Source: Tessaracoccus massiliensis
GTDB taxonomy: Bacteria > Actinomycetota > Actinomycetes > Propionibacteriales > Propionibacteriaceae
Length of the DNA: 64,000 nt
NCBI RefSeq assembly: GCF_000826065.2
Contig: NZ_LN623538.1
Span: 62,001 to 126,000 of the forward strand
Direction of reading: 5' to 3'
The notes below the pieces were generated by a model, which saw only the letters and a list, made by a program, of their open reading frames with translations, did not search any database and was not told the origin of the DNA. Below, in pieces: positions 10,798 to 20,368 of this stretch. A program made the position numbers and the translations under genes. Positions within the stretch are counted from its first letter, which is position 1. Every line of letters begins with the position of its first letter.

Positions 10798-12315
10798 ATG
10801 AGAACACTCTGGAAAGCCGTTGCCGCGATCGCCGCAGCCTCCATGATGCTGACCGCCTGCGGGGGCTCCACCGACGGCGACGCCCCGGGTGGCAACGACA
10901 CCGTCGCGGCGGACGCGGATGCGGCCATCGAGATCGGTTCGCTCTACGAGCCGGGCAACCTCAGCAACACCGGCGGCGGTGGGCAGGGTGTGACCGAGGC
11001 CTTGGGCGGCAACGTCTACGAGGCCCTCATCAAGCTCGAGGATGACGGCTCCATCAGCAACCTCCTCGCCGAGGACTATGAGGTCAGCGACGACGGCCTC
11101 ACCTACACGTTCACCCTGCGTGACGGCGTGCGGTTCCACTCTGGCCGCGACCTCGTCGCCGCCGATGTGGTGGCCAGCTACGAGCGGGTGGTCGACGAAG
11201 ACTCCCAGGCCGCACGCAAGTCCAGCTTCGCCGTCGTTGAATCCGCCGAGGCTCCGGACGACCACACCGTCGTGTTCACCCTCAGCAGCAGGTCCATCTC
11301 CTTTCCCTACTTCATGAGCTACGTGTGGGTGGTGAACCCGGACCTGGCGGATCCGCAGACCGAAACCGACGGCACCGGCCCCTACACGCTCGACGAGTGG
11401 CGCCGTGGCAGCACGCTCAGCCTCGTGCGCAACGACGACTACTGGGGTGACCCCGCCAGCAACGGAAGGGTCACCTTCAACTACTTCACCGATGCCAGCG
11501 CGCTCGGCAACTCGCTGCTCACTGGGCAGCTCGATCTCGTGACCGCCATCCAGAGCCCGGATTCGCTGGTGCCGTTCGAGGACAACCCCGAGTTCCAGAT
11601 CAGCGAAGGCACCTCGACGGTGAAGGAACTGCTCGCCTTCAATGACCGCGTGGCCCCGTTCGACGACGCCCGCGTGCGCCGCGCCATCTACTCCGCGGTG
11701 GACCGCGAAAAGCTCCTCAGCGCGATCTGGGACGGCCGCGGCACGCTCATCGGCTCGATGGTGCCGCCCACCGACCCCTGGTACGAGGATCTGACCAGTC
11801 TCAACCCCTACGATCCAGACCTGGCGAAGGAGCTTCTCGCCGAGGCCGGCCATGCCGACGGGTTCTCCTTCACGCTCCAGACCCCCAACTACGATCCCCA
11901 CCCGCAGGTGGCGGAGTTCCTGAAGTCTGAGCTCGCCAGGGTGAACATCACCGTGGAGATCGAGACGATCACGTCGGACGAGTGGTACGAGAAGGTGTTC
12001 AAGGAGCGCGCCTTCGAGGCCACGCTGCAGGAGCACGTCAACGACCGCGACGTGGTCTGGTACGCCAACCCCGATTTCTACTGGGGCTACGACAATGCCG
12101 ACGTGCAGCGCCTCGTAGACGAGGCCGAGCAGGCCGCCAGCCCGGAGGAGCAGGCCGAGAAGCTGAAGGAGGCTAACCGGATCATCGCTGGTGAGGCCGC
12201 CAGCAACTGGCTCTACCTGTTCCCGCAGATCGTGGTTGCCCACGCGGACGTGGCGGGCTTCCCCGTCAACGGGTTGAACTCGCAGTTCCACGTCTACGAC
12301 ATCACTAAGGGCTGA
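10798..12315 (+). CDS. Peptide/nickel-type ABC transporter substrate-binding lipoprotein
   Basis: 505 aa, family 5 extracellular solute-binding protein. A lipoprotein signal peptide ends in the lipobox LTAC with Cys21, so the protein is anchored outside the membrane. The body has the DppA/OppA pattern: VYEALIKLE, FTLRDGVRFHSG near residue 110, and DARVRRAIYSAVDREKL near 290. It delivers the substrate to the two permeases that follow. The five-gene order (binding protein, two permeases, two ATPases) is that of Opp/Dpp importers. The sequence does not say whether it takes peptides, nickel chelates or sugars. Confidence 0.93.
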   Translation: MRTLWKAVAAIAAASMMLTACGGSTDGDAPGGNDTVAADADAAIEIGSLYEPGNLSNTGGGGQGVTEALGGNVYEALIKLEDDGSISNLLAEDYEVSDDGLTYTFTLRDGVRFHSGRDLVAADVVASYERVVDEDSQAARKSSFAVVESAEAPDDHTVVFTLSSRSISFPYFMSYVWVVNPDLADPQTETDGTGPYTLDEWRRGSTLSLVRNDDYWGDPASNGRVTFNYFTDASALGNSLLTGQLDLVTAIQSPDSLVPFEDNPEFQISEGTSTVKELLAFNDRVAPFDDARVRRAIYSAVDREKLLSAIWDGRGTLIGSMVPPTDPWYEDLTSLNPYDPDLAKELLAEAGHADGFSFTLQTPNYDPHPQVAEFLKSELARVNITVEIETITSDEWYEKVFKERAFEATLQEHVNDRDVVWYANPDFYWGYDNADVQRLVDEAEQAASPEEQAEKLKEANRIIAGEAASNWLYLFPQIVVAHADVAGFPVNGLNSQFHVYDITKG

Positions 12316-12356
12316 GAGTTGCCCCTGACCGACCATCGCACCCGGGTGGGCGCGCC

Positions 12357-13322
12357 ATGATCTCCTATCTGGCGCGCCGGCTGGGCTTCCTGCTGCTCAG
12401 CTTCGTGTTGGCCATGCTCGCCATCTTCGTCCTGCTGCGCCTCCTGCCGGGAGACCCCGCCAACGCTCTGTTGTCGATCGACGCGACGCCTGAACAGATC
12501 GAGGCGGCCCAGGATCAGGTGGGCTCGAACCTGCCGATCTGGCAGCAGCTTCTCGTGTGGCTGGGCGAGGTAATGCGGCTCGACCTCGGAGAATCGTTCA
12601 TCAGCGGCACCGAGGTGCTGCCGGAGATTGTGCAGCGGCTGGGCGTCACGATTCCCCTCACGCTGATCGCCTTCACGCTGTCCCTGCTCGTGGCCAGCTT
12701 CGTCGGGTACTTCGCCGCCACTCAAGCCCACACCCGGCTGGGCGTGCTGTTGTCGGGGCTGTCTCAGGTGGGCATCGCGGTGCCCGTGTTCTGGATCGGC
12801 ATCCTGCTGGTGTGGATCCTCGCGCTCCAGTTGCGGCTGTTTCCGTCCGGCAGTTTCCCACGCGACGGCTGGGCTGACCCGGCAGGGGCGCTGCGCTCGC
12901 TGACCCTCCCGGTGCTCACCATCGTCGCTGTGATGAGCGCGTCGCTGACCCGCTACGTCCGCTCCGCCACGCTCGACGTGCTCGATTCCGACTACCTGCG
13001 CTTCGCACGTGCGCTGGGCGCCGGCAGGGGAGAGGCGTTCGTCGCGCACGGGCTACGCAACGCGTCGGTGCCGGTGATCTCGATCCTCGGCATCGAGTTG
13101 GCCTCGACGCTGCTGGGCGCCGTCGTCGTCGAGTCCGTCTTCACGCTGCCGGGCTTGGGCTCCATGCTCACCAAGGGCATCGAACAGCACGACTACCCGA
13201 GCATCCAGGGGGTGCTGCTGGTGACCACCTTCTTCGTGCTGATCATCGGCTTCCTGGCCGACGTGGCCCAGCGCCTCGTCGACCCGCGCCTGCGCACCAC
13301 CCTGTCGGGAGCGGACGCATGA
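12357..13322 (+). CDS. ABC transporter permease, DppB type
   Basis: 321 aa integral membrane protein with six predicted helices. It has the long periplasmic loop after the first helix that is typical of DppB (PGDPANALL). The EAA-like cytoplasmic loop that contacts the ATPase reads DYLRFARALGAGRGEAFVAH. It pairs with the next gene to form the channel. The ATGA overlap at 13319-13322 couples the two permeases. Confidence 0.93.
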   Translation: MISYLARRLGFLLLSFVLAMLAIFVLLRLLPGDPANALLSIDATPEQIEAAQDQVGSNLPIWQQLLVWLGEVMRLDLGESFISGTEVLPEIVQRLGVTIPLTLIAFTLSLLVASFVGYFAATQAHTRLGVLLSGLSQVGIAVPVFWIGILLVWILALQLRLFPSGSFPRDGWADPAGALRSLTLPVLTIVAVMSASLTRYVRSATLDVLDSDYLRFARALGAGRGEAFVAHGLRNASVPVISILGIELASTLLGAVVVESVFTLPGLGSMLTKGIEQHDYPSIQGVLLVTTFFVLIIGFLADVAQRLVDPRLRTTLSGADA

Positions 13323-14191
13323 GCGCGCCGGTGGAGCTGCCCACCCAGGTGGAGGCCGCGCCCGAGGTGGCGGGGCGCGCCCGGCTACCGCTGACACTCG
13401 TGGTGGGTGCGGCCTTGCTGCTGTTCGCCGCCGTTGTGGCGCTGACCTCGTTGGTCTGGCTGCCCTACGACCTGGCCGACACCTCCGGTGGCCGGCTCGA
13501 GGCGCCCGGTGCTGACCACTGGCTGGGCACCGACAGGCTGGGCCGCGACAGCGCGTCGTTCATCATGGCGGGCACCCGCATAGCCCTGACCGTCGGCATC
13601 GGCAGCACCGCTATCGCGGTGGGGATCGGCGTGGTGGTGGGTCTCATCGCCGCGTTCTCACGGGGCTGGGCGGACGACCTGCAGTCGTCCCTGCTCGACG
13701 TCGTCATCGCATTCCCCACCCTGTTGCTCGCCATGCTGATCGGTGCTGCCCAGGGTGCGAGCCTGACCTCGGCCGTTGTCTCCATCGGAGTGGCGGCCTC
13801 CGCCATCGTCGCGCGGCTGACCCGCGTGCTGGCAAAGCGGCTGCTGCGTCAACAGTTCATCACCGCCGCACGCACATCGGGCACCGGCTGGTGGGGGATC
13901 ATCCGCCACCACCTCCTGCCGAACATGTGGCCCACGCTGGTGGTGGCCGCGGCGCTGATCTTCGGCGCGGCGGTGCTGGCCGAGGCGAGCCTGTCCTACC
14001 TGGGCCTCGGCGTGCCGCCGCCCAACTCCTCGCTGGGGCGGCTCCTGCAGGAATCACAATCGACCGTGCTCACCGCCCCCTGGGGTGCGATCGCTCCGGG
14101 CCTGGTGATCGTCGCGATCGTGCTCGGCGCGAACTTCCTCGCCGACGGTCTGCGGGACCGCCTCGACCCCACCAGGAGGGAGCGCCGATGA
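13319..14191 (+). CDS. ABC transporter permease, DppC type
   Basis: 290 aa, second permease of the importer. After a first helix near residues 23-48 it has the DppC signature HWLGTDRLGRDSASFIMAGT, then a five-helix core with the coupling loop QQFITAARTSG, and a conserved end segment (LADGLRDRLDP). It overlaps the upstream permease and the downstream ATPase by ATGA, so all three are translationally coupled. Confidence 0.93.
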   Translation: MSAPVELPTQVEAAPEVAGRARLPLTLVVGAALLLFAAVVALTSLVWLPYDLADTSGGRLEAPGADHWLGTDRLGRDSASFIMAGTRIALTVGIGSTAIAVGIGVVVGLIAAFSRGWADDLQSSLLDVVIAFPTLLLAMLIGAAQGASLTSAVVSIGVAASAIVARLTRVLAKRLLRQQFITAARTSGTGWWGIIRHHLLPNMWPTLVVAAALIFGAAVLAEASLSYLGLGVPPPNSSLGRLLQESQSTVLTAPWGAIAPGLVIVAIVLGANFLADGLRDRLDPTRRERR

Positions 14192-14991
14192 GCCCCTATA
14201 TCGAAGTGACAGATCTCAGCGTCGCCGTGGGCGCCGGCCACCGGGTGGTGGACGGGGTCTCGTTCCACGTCGGCGAGGGCGAACGGCTGGGCATCATCGG
14301 CGAATCCGGATCCGGCAAGTCCGTGACCACGCTCGCGATGCTCGGGCTGTTGCCCCGCACTCTCAGGGCCGGTGGATCCATCCTCATCGACGGGCAGCAG
14401 GTGGTGGGGGCACCCGAGCGCGCGTTGCAGAGCGTGCGGGGGGTGAAGGCCACGATGGTCTTCCAGGATCCCTCCACGGCGCTGGATCCCCTCGCGCGCG
14501 TCGAGAAGCTGATCGCCGAGCCCATCCGGCGGCACAGGGGCCTGCGCGGCTCGGCGCTGTCATCCGCGGTCAAGGACGCCCTGGCGGAGGTCTCCCTGCC
14601 CTCGGACGACCGGCTGCTGCGAGCCTTCCCCCACGAGATCTCCGGCGGTCAACGGCAGCGGGTCGCCATCGCCGCAGCGCTGGCGTGTCGGCCGCGGGTG
14701 CTGATCGCGGATGAGCCGACGACAGCCTTGGACGTCACGGTGCAGGCCGAGATCCTCGATCTGCTGACGCGCGTGGCGGATGCCCATGGCATGGGGCTGG
14801 TGTTCGTCTCGCACGACATCGCGGTGGTCTCTGCCACCGTCGAGCGCGCCATCGTGATGCGTTCGGGGAAGGTCGTGGAGGAGGGGCCGGTGGGGCGCCT
14901 GATCGAGGAGCCTCAGGACGCCTACACACAACGGTTGATCGGCAGCGCCCGCGCGCTGGACGCTGCCCTGACGACGGGGCGGATCGGATGA
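14188..14991 (+). CDS. ABC transporter ATP-binding protein, DppD type
   Basis: 267 aa from the ATG at 14188, which overlaps the upstream stop. Walker A GESGSGKS is at residues 38-45, the signature ISGGQRQR at 151-158 and Walker B with Asp175-Glu176 (IADEPTTALD). It hydrolyses ATP to drive import with the DppF-type partner encoded next. It is shorter than many DppD proteins and I see no C-terminal Cys cluster for an iron-sulfur site. Confidence 0.92.
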   Translation: MSPYIEVTDLSVAVGAGHRVVDGVSFHVGEGERLGIIGESGSGKSVTTLAMLGLLPRTLRAGGSILIDGQQVVGAPERALQSVRGVKATMVFQDPSTALDPLARVEKLIAEPIRRHRGLRGSALSSAVKDALAEVSLPSDDRLLRAFPHEISGGQRQRVAIAAALACRPRVLIADEPTTALDVTVQAEILDLLTRVADAHGMGLVFVSHDIAVVSATVERAIVMRSGKVVEEGPVGRLIEEPQDAYTQRLIGSARALDAALTTGRIG

Positions 14992-15761
14992 GCATCCTGG
15001 CACTCGACGACGTCACCTTCCGCTACCGCGGGGCGAGGCAACCGGCGCTCGACGGCGTGAGCATGACGGTGCAACCGGGCCGGAGCCTCGGGATCGTCGG
15101 TGAATCAGGCTCGGGGAAGAGCACGGCTCTGTCGCTGCTGCTGGCGCTGCGCGAGCCCAGCGCGGGACAGGTCCTCTTCGAAGGTGAGCCGCTGCGTGCG
15201 CGGGACACGGCACAGGTTCGGCGTCTCCGACGTGGCGTCCAGCCGGTGTTCCAGGATCCCTACGCCTCGCTGGATCCGCGGATGAGGATTGACCGGATCG
15301 TGGGGGAGCCTCTCTTCTCGCTCGGTATCGAACGCAACGCCGGCGCCCGGCGTCGCCGCGTCGCCGAGGCGCTGGCAGAGGTGGGGCTCGGCGACGACAC
15401 GCTGAGCCGATACCCGCACGAGTTCTCCGGCGGACAGCGCCAGCGCATCGCGATCGCCCGTGCCCTGGCGACGGAGCCCTCGGTGCTGGTGGCCGACGAG
15501 CCGGTCAGCGCGCTCGACGTGACCACCCGGATCGACGTCATCGCCCTGCTGGACAGGCTGCGGAGGGAACGGGGGTTGGGCATCGTGATGGTCTCCCACG
15601 ACATCAGCGTGGTCGCGGCGCTGTGCGACGACGTCGCGGTGCTGAAGGACGGCCGGCTGGTGGAGGCAGGGGAGACGCTCCCGCTGCTCACGAGCCCCAG
15701 GCATGCCTACACGCGCCAGTTGATCTCGGCGATCCCGAGGCTGACTCCGCCAGTCGCGTGA
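14988..15761 (+). CDS. ABC transporter ATP-binding protein, DppF type
   Basis: 257 aa, second ATPase of the importer. Walker A GESGSGKS is at 38-45, the Q-loop is in FQDPYASLDP, the signature is FSGGQRQR, and Walker B is VADEPVSALD, followed by the SHD switch. It overlaps the first ATPase by ATGA (14988-14991). It is the last gene of the operon; the HAD gene that follows has its own -10 box. Confidence 0.92.
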   Translation: MSILALDDVTFRYRGARQPALDGVSMTVQPGRSLGIVGESGSGKSTALSLLLALREPSAGQVLFEGEPLRARDTAQVRRLRRGVQPVFQDPYASLDPRMRIDRIVGEPLFSLGIERNAGARRRRVAEALAEVGLGDDTLSRYPHEFSGGQRQRIAIARALATEPSVLVADEPVSALDVTTRIDVIALLDRLRRERGLGIVMVSHDISVVAALCDDVAVLKDGRLVEAGETLPLLTSPRHAYTRQLISAIPRLTPPVA

Positions 15762-15770
15762 AACCCCGCA

Positions 15771-15776
15771 TAGGGT
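15771..15776 (+). promoter_or_regulatory. -10 box (TAGGGT) of the HAD-GH65 operon
   Basis: TAGGGT ends six bases before the ATG at 15783. This is the spacing expected for a leaderless transcript, and it separates this operon from the ABC importer. Confidence 0.5.
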
Positions 15777-15782
15777 GGAGAA

Positions 15783-16496
15783 ATGGAGTGGAACAACTAC
15801 CAAGCTGTCCTGTTCGACCTCGATGGAGTCATCACCCCCACCGCTGAGGTGCACATGCGCGCCTGGGCGGAGATGTTCAACAGCTTCCTCGGCACACGCA
15901 GCGGACAGGCCCCGTACACCGATGACGACTACTTCGAGTACGTCGACGGCAAACCCCGCTACGACGGGGTACGCGACTTCCTCCGCTCCAGGGGGATCGT
16001 GGTGCGCGAGGGTGAACCCACCGACGACCCCAGCGAACTGACGGTCTGCGGGCTGGGCAACCGCAAGAACGAGGCGTTCAACACCATCATCGAGCGCGAC
16101 GGCGTGGATCCGTACCCGGGATCCGTTGCCCTCATCGAGCAGTTGGCGGCCTCCGGGCACAAGATGGCGGTGGTCTCGTCCTCGAAGAACGCGCCGGCCG
16201 TGCTGCGCGCCGCCAAACTCGCCGAGCACTTTCCGGTGATCGTCGACGGGAACGTCGCCACCGAAGCCGGCATCGCGGGCAAGCCCGCCCCTGACACCTT
16301 CGAACACGCCGCCGCCATGCTGGAGGTGCCCACTGAATCGTCCGTCGTGATCGAAGATGCGATCTCCGGCGTGCAGGCCGGCGCGGCCGGCAGCTTCGGC
16401 CTGGTCGTCGGCGTCAACCGAGGGGTTGGCCGAGACGCGCTCAGCGAGGCCGGCGCCGACATCGTGGTCGACGACCTGCAGGAGTTGGTCTCGTGA
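15783..16496 (+). CDS. HAD phosphatase, beta-phosphoglucomutase-like
   Basis: 237 aa. The HAD motif I FDLDGV has the nucleophile Asp12 and acid/base Asp14. Motif II is VVSSSKN, the motif III lysine is in AGKPAPDTF, and motif IV is IEDAISGVQAG. With a GH65 phosphorylase directly downstream, the likely job is to convert the beta-glucose 1-phosphate released by phosphorolysis into glucose 6-phosphate. The pair matches Mycobacterium tuberculosis Rv3400-Rv3401 in arrangement. A simple sugar-phosphatase role cannot be excluded. The stop overlaps the next start (GTGA). Confidence 0.88.
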   Translation: MEWNNYQAVLFDLDGVITPTAEVHMRAWAEMFNSFLGTRSGQAPYTDDDYFEYVDGKPRYDGVRDFLRSRGIVVREGEPTDDPSELTVCGLGNRKNEAFNTIIERDGVDPYPGSVALIEQLAASGHKMAVVSSSKNAPAVLRAAKLAEHFPVIVDGNVATEAGIAGKPAPDTFEHAAAMLEVPTESSVVIEDAISGVQAGAAGSFGLVVGVNRGVGRDALSEAGADIVVDDLQELVS

Positions 16497-19000
16497 AGGT
16501 CCGCCAGATCAGCAGCGACCCGCTGAACCGCTCCCGATTCCCGATCGAGCCGTGGCGCTTCGTCGAATGCGAACCCAGGAGCGAGGATGTGGGCACCACC
16601 GAGACGCTGTTCGCCCTCGGCAACGGCTACCTCGGCATGCGCGGGAACCCGGAGGAGGGCCGCACCAGCTACGCGCACGGCACCTTCATCAACGGCTTCC
16701 ATGAGACCTGGCCCATCCAGCACGCCGAGGAGGCCTTCGGCTTCGCGCACACCGGCCAGACCATCGTCAATGTGCCCGATGCCAAGGTGCTGAAGGTCTA
16801 CGTCGACGACGAGCCGCTCTCGCTGTCCGTGGCGGATCTGGACAGCTATGAGCGCGCCCTGGATCTGCGTTCCGGACGCCTCGTGCGCACCGTCGTGTGG
16901 CGCACCCCCGCGGGCAAGGTGGTGGAGATCAGGAGTTCCCGCATGGTCTCGTTCACGGACCGGCACCTGGCGCTGATGGAAATCGAGATCACGCTGCTCG
17001 AGGGAGGCGAGGCCCCCGTCGTGGTGAGCTCGCAGATCGTCAACCGGCAGGACGGCTACACCGATTACCGGCCTCCGGAGGAGCCCGAGGGATTCGACCC
17101 GCGCCGCACCAACAAGTTCCACGAGCGGGTGCTCAACCCCGAACTGAACTGGAACCAGGGCGAGCGCATGATGCTGGGCTACCAGACGGCGCACTCCGGC
17201 ATGACCTTGGCCGTGGGCGCGGATCACGCCCTGGTCACCGACAACCAGTTCGAGTCGATCATCTCCACCATCGACGACGTGGGCAAGCAGGTCTACCGGG
17301 TCGAGGCGAAGCAGGGCGAACCTATCGTGGTGCGCAAGGCGGTGGCCTATCACACCTCCCGCGGCGTCCCCGTCGAGGAACTGGCCGACCGGTGCCGCCG
17401 CACGCTCGACCGGGTGCGCGACCAGGGCTTCGACTACTTCTACGACAAGCAGCGCGCGTGGCTCGACAACTTCTGGCGCGACTCCGACGTGGTGATCGAG
17501 GGCCAGCCCGCCCTCCAGCAGGCGGTGCGCTGGTGCCTGTTCCAGTTGGCGCAGGCGTCGGCGCGGGCAGATCAGATGGGCATCCCGGCCAAGGGCGTGA
17601 CCGGTTCCGGCTACGAGGGCCACTACTTCTGGGATACGGAGATCTACCTTCTGCCGTTCCTGACCTATACCTCGCCGCGGGCCGCCCGCAATGCGTTGCG
17701 CTCGCGGGTCATCATGCTGCCGCAGGCGCGCGAACGGGCCGCGGTGGTCTCGCAGCGGGGCGCGCTGTTCCCGTGGCGCACCATCAACGGGGAGGAGGCG
17801 TCGGCGTACTACGCCGCTGGTACCGCCCAGTACCACATCGACGCGGACGTGGCCTTCGCCTTCGAGAAGTACCGCGACCTCACCGGGGATCAGGGCTTCA
17901 TGTACCGCGACGGTGCCTCCGTGCTGGTGGAGACCGCCCGCATGTGGGCGGATCTCGGATTCTGGCGCACCGACGCCGAGGGGGTGCGGACCTTCCACAT
18001 CCATGGCGTCACCGGCCCCGACGAGTACACCGCGGTGGTCAACAACAACCTCTTCACCAACGTCATGGCACGCGCCAACCTCACCTACGCGGCCTCCCTC
18101 ATCAGGGAGATGCGTGAGGTGGATGAGACCGCGTTCAACCGGGTGGCCGAGGAACTCGACCTCGACTGGGACGAGGTTGACGAATGGGAGGCCTGCGCCA
18201 AGGGCATGTTCATCCCGTTCGACGAGACCTTCGGGATCCATCCGCAGGACGAGAAGTTCCTGTCGTCAGAGATGTGGGACCTCGAGAACACGCCTGATGA
18301 CAAGCGGCCGCTGCTGCTCAACTACCACCCCCTGGTCATCTACCGCTTCCAGGTGCTCAAGCAGGCCGACGTCGTGCTGGCGCTGTTCCTGCAGGGGGAC
18401 CAGTTCACCGCGGAGGAGAAGAAGGCCAACTTCGAGTACTACGACCCGATCACCACGGGCGACTCCACCCTCTCCAGCGTGGTGCAGTCCATCCTCGCGG
18501 CGGAGGTGGGCTACCAGGACATGGCCATGTCCTACTTCCTCTCCGGGCTGTTCGTCGACCTCGCGGACCTGCATTCCAACGCCCGCGACGGCGTGCACAT
18601 CGCCTCCACCGGCGGCGTGTGGAACGCGCTGGTGCACGGCTTCGGCGGGCTCCGCGATCACGGCGGGCGCCTCGCCTTCGACCCGCGTCTACCCAAGGAC
18701 TGGCCGTCGCTGACCTTCCCGCTGACCGTGCGCGGCTCCCGCATGCGGGTGAGGCTGGAACGCGAGGCGATCTGCTTCGACGTGGAGGAGGGCGGCCCTG
18801 TCGAGCTGTCGGTCCGCGGGGAGGCCGTCACAGTGTTCCCCGGCACCCCGGCCACCGTTGCGCTCGATGGGCAGGGGCCCGTGCTGCCGTCGTTGGTGGG
18901 CAGCCATCCCGTGGTGGGCGGCCGCCGCGAGGACGGCTCCGTGGTGCAGGCCGTGCTGCCGGAATCGCATCCGCAGGAGATCACCGAGGAGGTGTCGTGA
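16493..19000 (+). CDS. Glycoside hydrolase family 65 protein (disaccharide phosphorylase)
   Basis: 835 aa, GTG start overlapping the HAD stop. GH65 enzymes split alpha-linked glucose disaccharides with phosphate (maltose, trehalose, kojibiose, nigerose) or by hydrolysis. The general acid is Glu511 in GVTGPDEYT; KGVTGSGYEGHYFWDTE in the (alpha/alpha)6 barrel is the substrate-binding segment. An N-terminal super-sandwich domain covers about residues 1-280 and a C-terminal beta domain follows residue 760. There is no signal peptide, so it acts on imported or cytoplasmic sugar. The upstream beta-phosphoglucomutase-like gene favours phosphorylase activity. The disaccharide cannot be told from sequence alone. 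Confidence 0.9.
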   Translation: MKVRQISSDPLNRSRFPIEPWRFVECEPRSEDVGTTETLFALGNGYLGMRGNPEEGRTSYAHGTFINGFHETWPIQHAEEAFGFAHTGQTIVNVPDAKVLKVYVDDEPLSLSVADLDSYERALDLRSGRLVRTVVWRTPAGKVVEIRSSRMVSFTDRHLALMEIEITLLEGGEAPVVVSSQIVNRQDGYTDYRPPEEPEGFDPRRTNKFHERVLNPELNWNQGERMMLGYQTAHSGMTLAVGADHALVTDNQFESIISTIDDVGKQVYRVEAKQGEPIVVRKAVAYHTSRGVPVEELADRCRRTLDRVRDQGFDYFYDKQRAWLDNFWRDSDVVIEGQPALQQAVRWCLFQLAQASARADQMGIPAKGVTGSGYEGHYFWDTEIYLLPFLTYTSPRAARNALRSRVIMLPQARERAAVVSQRGALFPWRTINGEEASAYYAAGTAQYHIDADVAFAFEKYRDLTGDQGFMYRDGASVLVETARMWADLGFWRTDAEGVRTFHIHGVTGPDEYTAVVNNNLFTNVMARANLTYAASLIREMREVDETAFNRVAEELDLDWDEVDEWEACAKGMFIPFDETFGIHPQDEKFLSSEMWDLENTPDDKRPLLLNYHPLVIYRFQVLKQADVVLALFLQGDQFTAEEKKANFEYYDPITTGDSTLSSVVQSILAAEVGYQDMAMSYFLSGLFVDLADLHSNARDGVHIASTGGVWNALVHGFGGLRDHGGRLAFDPRLPKDWPSLTFPLTVRGSRMRVRLEREAICFDVEEGGPVELSVRGEAVTVFPGTPATVALDGQGPVLPSLVGSHPVVGGRREDGSVVQAVLPESHPQEITEEVS

Positions 19001-20292
19001 GCCTTGAACTCACCGGAGTGGCCCCCGAATTCTTCGAGACCAGGCCCCGGCCGGACGGCTTCGAGGCGGTGGGCGACGGCAGGCTGCGTCGCCTGAGCGT
19101 CGAGTTCGGTGAGGGATGGCGCCTGCTCCACGACACCGTCGATGCGGGTGGCGCCGAGTTCCAGCACGCCTCCGGCGTGACGGCTGTGGTCCACCTGTCG
19201 TCAGGGCCGCGGATGAGGCTCCAGGTGACGCTCACCTCGGAACTCGACGATGTGATCACCGTCCCCGGCGCGCTGCTGCGCGTGGAGGGCGAACAGGCGC
19301 CCATCTGCTGGCTGGCCGAGGCCTCCGGAGAGATCGTGTTGCCGTCGGAACGCGGGCCTGGCCTGCTCACGCAGCGCCGGGGGCTGTGCACCGACGGGCC
19401 GGAGCCCGGCACCGCCTACCTCCTGGAGGCCGAGCCGATGCTGCGGCCGAAGGCCACGCTTGCGGCGGCCTGGACCTACGAGGCGCTCGAGGGGGACATC
19501 CTCGACGTGCCGGGGGAGCCGTCGTGGTTCCCCATTGACCGTTACCCGCCCCTGGGGCAGAGCATCGAGCTGAGCATGCCCGACGGGCTCGTGGTGGCAC
19601 GCGACGACGTGCGAGTCACCGAGACCGACGGCGAGTTCGAGCTCTTTCCCGGCCCCGGGCTCACCACGGTGGCCGTGTGGGGGCCTGCCGGCCGGACGCT
19701 CCTGGAGATTGGTTCGCACCGCGGCATCGAGGAGTTGCGGGAGCAGGTCGCGAGGGAGCGTTTCGTCGACGACTGCTGGGCCTATGTGGCCGTGCGGCAC
19801 ATGATGGAGAGCTGGGCACCCGACGAGCTGCTGGACCGGGTCGACTTCGTGCTGGGCCAGGTGCTGGAGACGCCGACGGCGTGGTCAGCGGCAGCGGCGC
19901 ATCTGGCCTCGCAACTGGGGTTGCCGCTGGAACAGGAGGCGCAGGACGCTGCCACCCAGGTGCTCTCCCGCGGTCGCGCCGAGGACGTGATCGTCTTGGC
20001 CACGCACGGGCTGATCCCCATCGACCTGCTGGGCGGGGGCTGGCCGGTGGGCAACTTCACCGCGCTGGGCGTCGAGGCCATGGCGAGCATCGGCTACGGC
20101 CGGGTCCGTTCGGCCGGGGCGCCGCTACGGGGGCGAGACGTCGCCATCGCCAAGCTGTTCGCAGCGGGGCTGGGGGAGACGGAGCAGGGGCTGCGGGCCT
20201 CGGCCTGCGCCATGGTGGCGGAGCGGCGCCTGCTGTGCACGCTGTCCGAGCAGCCAGACACGCGGGAGCTGGCCTGGCTGTCGGTGGGGTGA
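18997..20292 (+). CDS. Hypothetical protein in the GH65 operon
   Basis: 431 aa from the GTG at 18997, which overlaps the GH65 stop and has a GAGGAGG ribosome site. I do not recognise the family. The N-terminal 250 residues look beta-rich with short strand-turn repeats (as in jelly-roll or sugar-binding domains). The C-terminal 170 residues are helical (ELREQVARERFVDDCWAYVA onward) with an Ala/Leu-rich repeat pattern. No signal peptide or membrane helix. Tight coupling to the HAD-GH65 pair suggests a role in the same disaccharide pathway, perhaps binding or regulating, but that is inference. Confidence 0.8.
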   Translation: MSLELTGVAPEFFETRPRPDGFEAVGDGRLRRLSVEFGEGWRLLHDTVDAGGAEFQHASGVTAVVHLSSGPRMRLQVTLTSELDDVITVPGALLRVEGEQAPICWLAEASGEIVLPSERGPGLLTQRRGLCTDGPEPGTAYLLEAEPMLRPKATLAAAWTYEALEGDILDVPGEPSWFPIDRYPPLGQSIELSMPDGLVVARDDVRVTETDGEFELFPGPGLTTVAVWGPAGRTLLEIGSHRGIEELREQVARERFVDDCWAYVAVRHMMESWAPDELLDRVDFVLGQVLETPTAWSAAAAHLASQLGLPLEQEAQDAATQVLSRGRAEDVIVLATHGLIPIDLLGGGWPVGNFTALGVEAMASIGYGRVRSAGAPLRGRDVAIAKLFAAGLGETEQGLRASACAMVAERRLLCTLSEQPDTRELAWLSVG

Positions 20293-20296
20293 GCTG

Positions 20297-20310
20297 GTGA
20301 CACAAGTCAC
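20297..20310. promoter_or_regulatory. Palindromic operator candidate GTGAC-N4-GTCAC
   Basis: A perfect dyad, GTGAC (20297-20301) and GTCAC (20306-20310), 59 bases before an ABC exporter operon that encodes its own LuxR-type response regulator. TGAC...GTCA dyads are common targets of this regulator class, so autoregulation is a reasonable guess. Confidence 0.4.
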
Positions 20311-20368
20311 ACCGCACCGGTGACATCGCACCCTGCCGCCGTCGGCCCTCCGGGGCGAAGCTGGAGGC

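Noticed and set aside
10777-12336. A 519-codon minus-strand frame opposite the binding lipoprotein
   Set aside because: Antisense to a gene with clear lipobox and family motifs; residue content is His/Gly/Val shadow typical of high-GC antisense.
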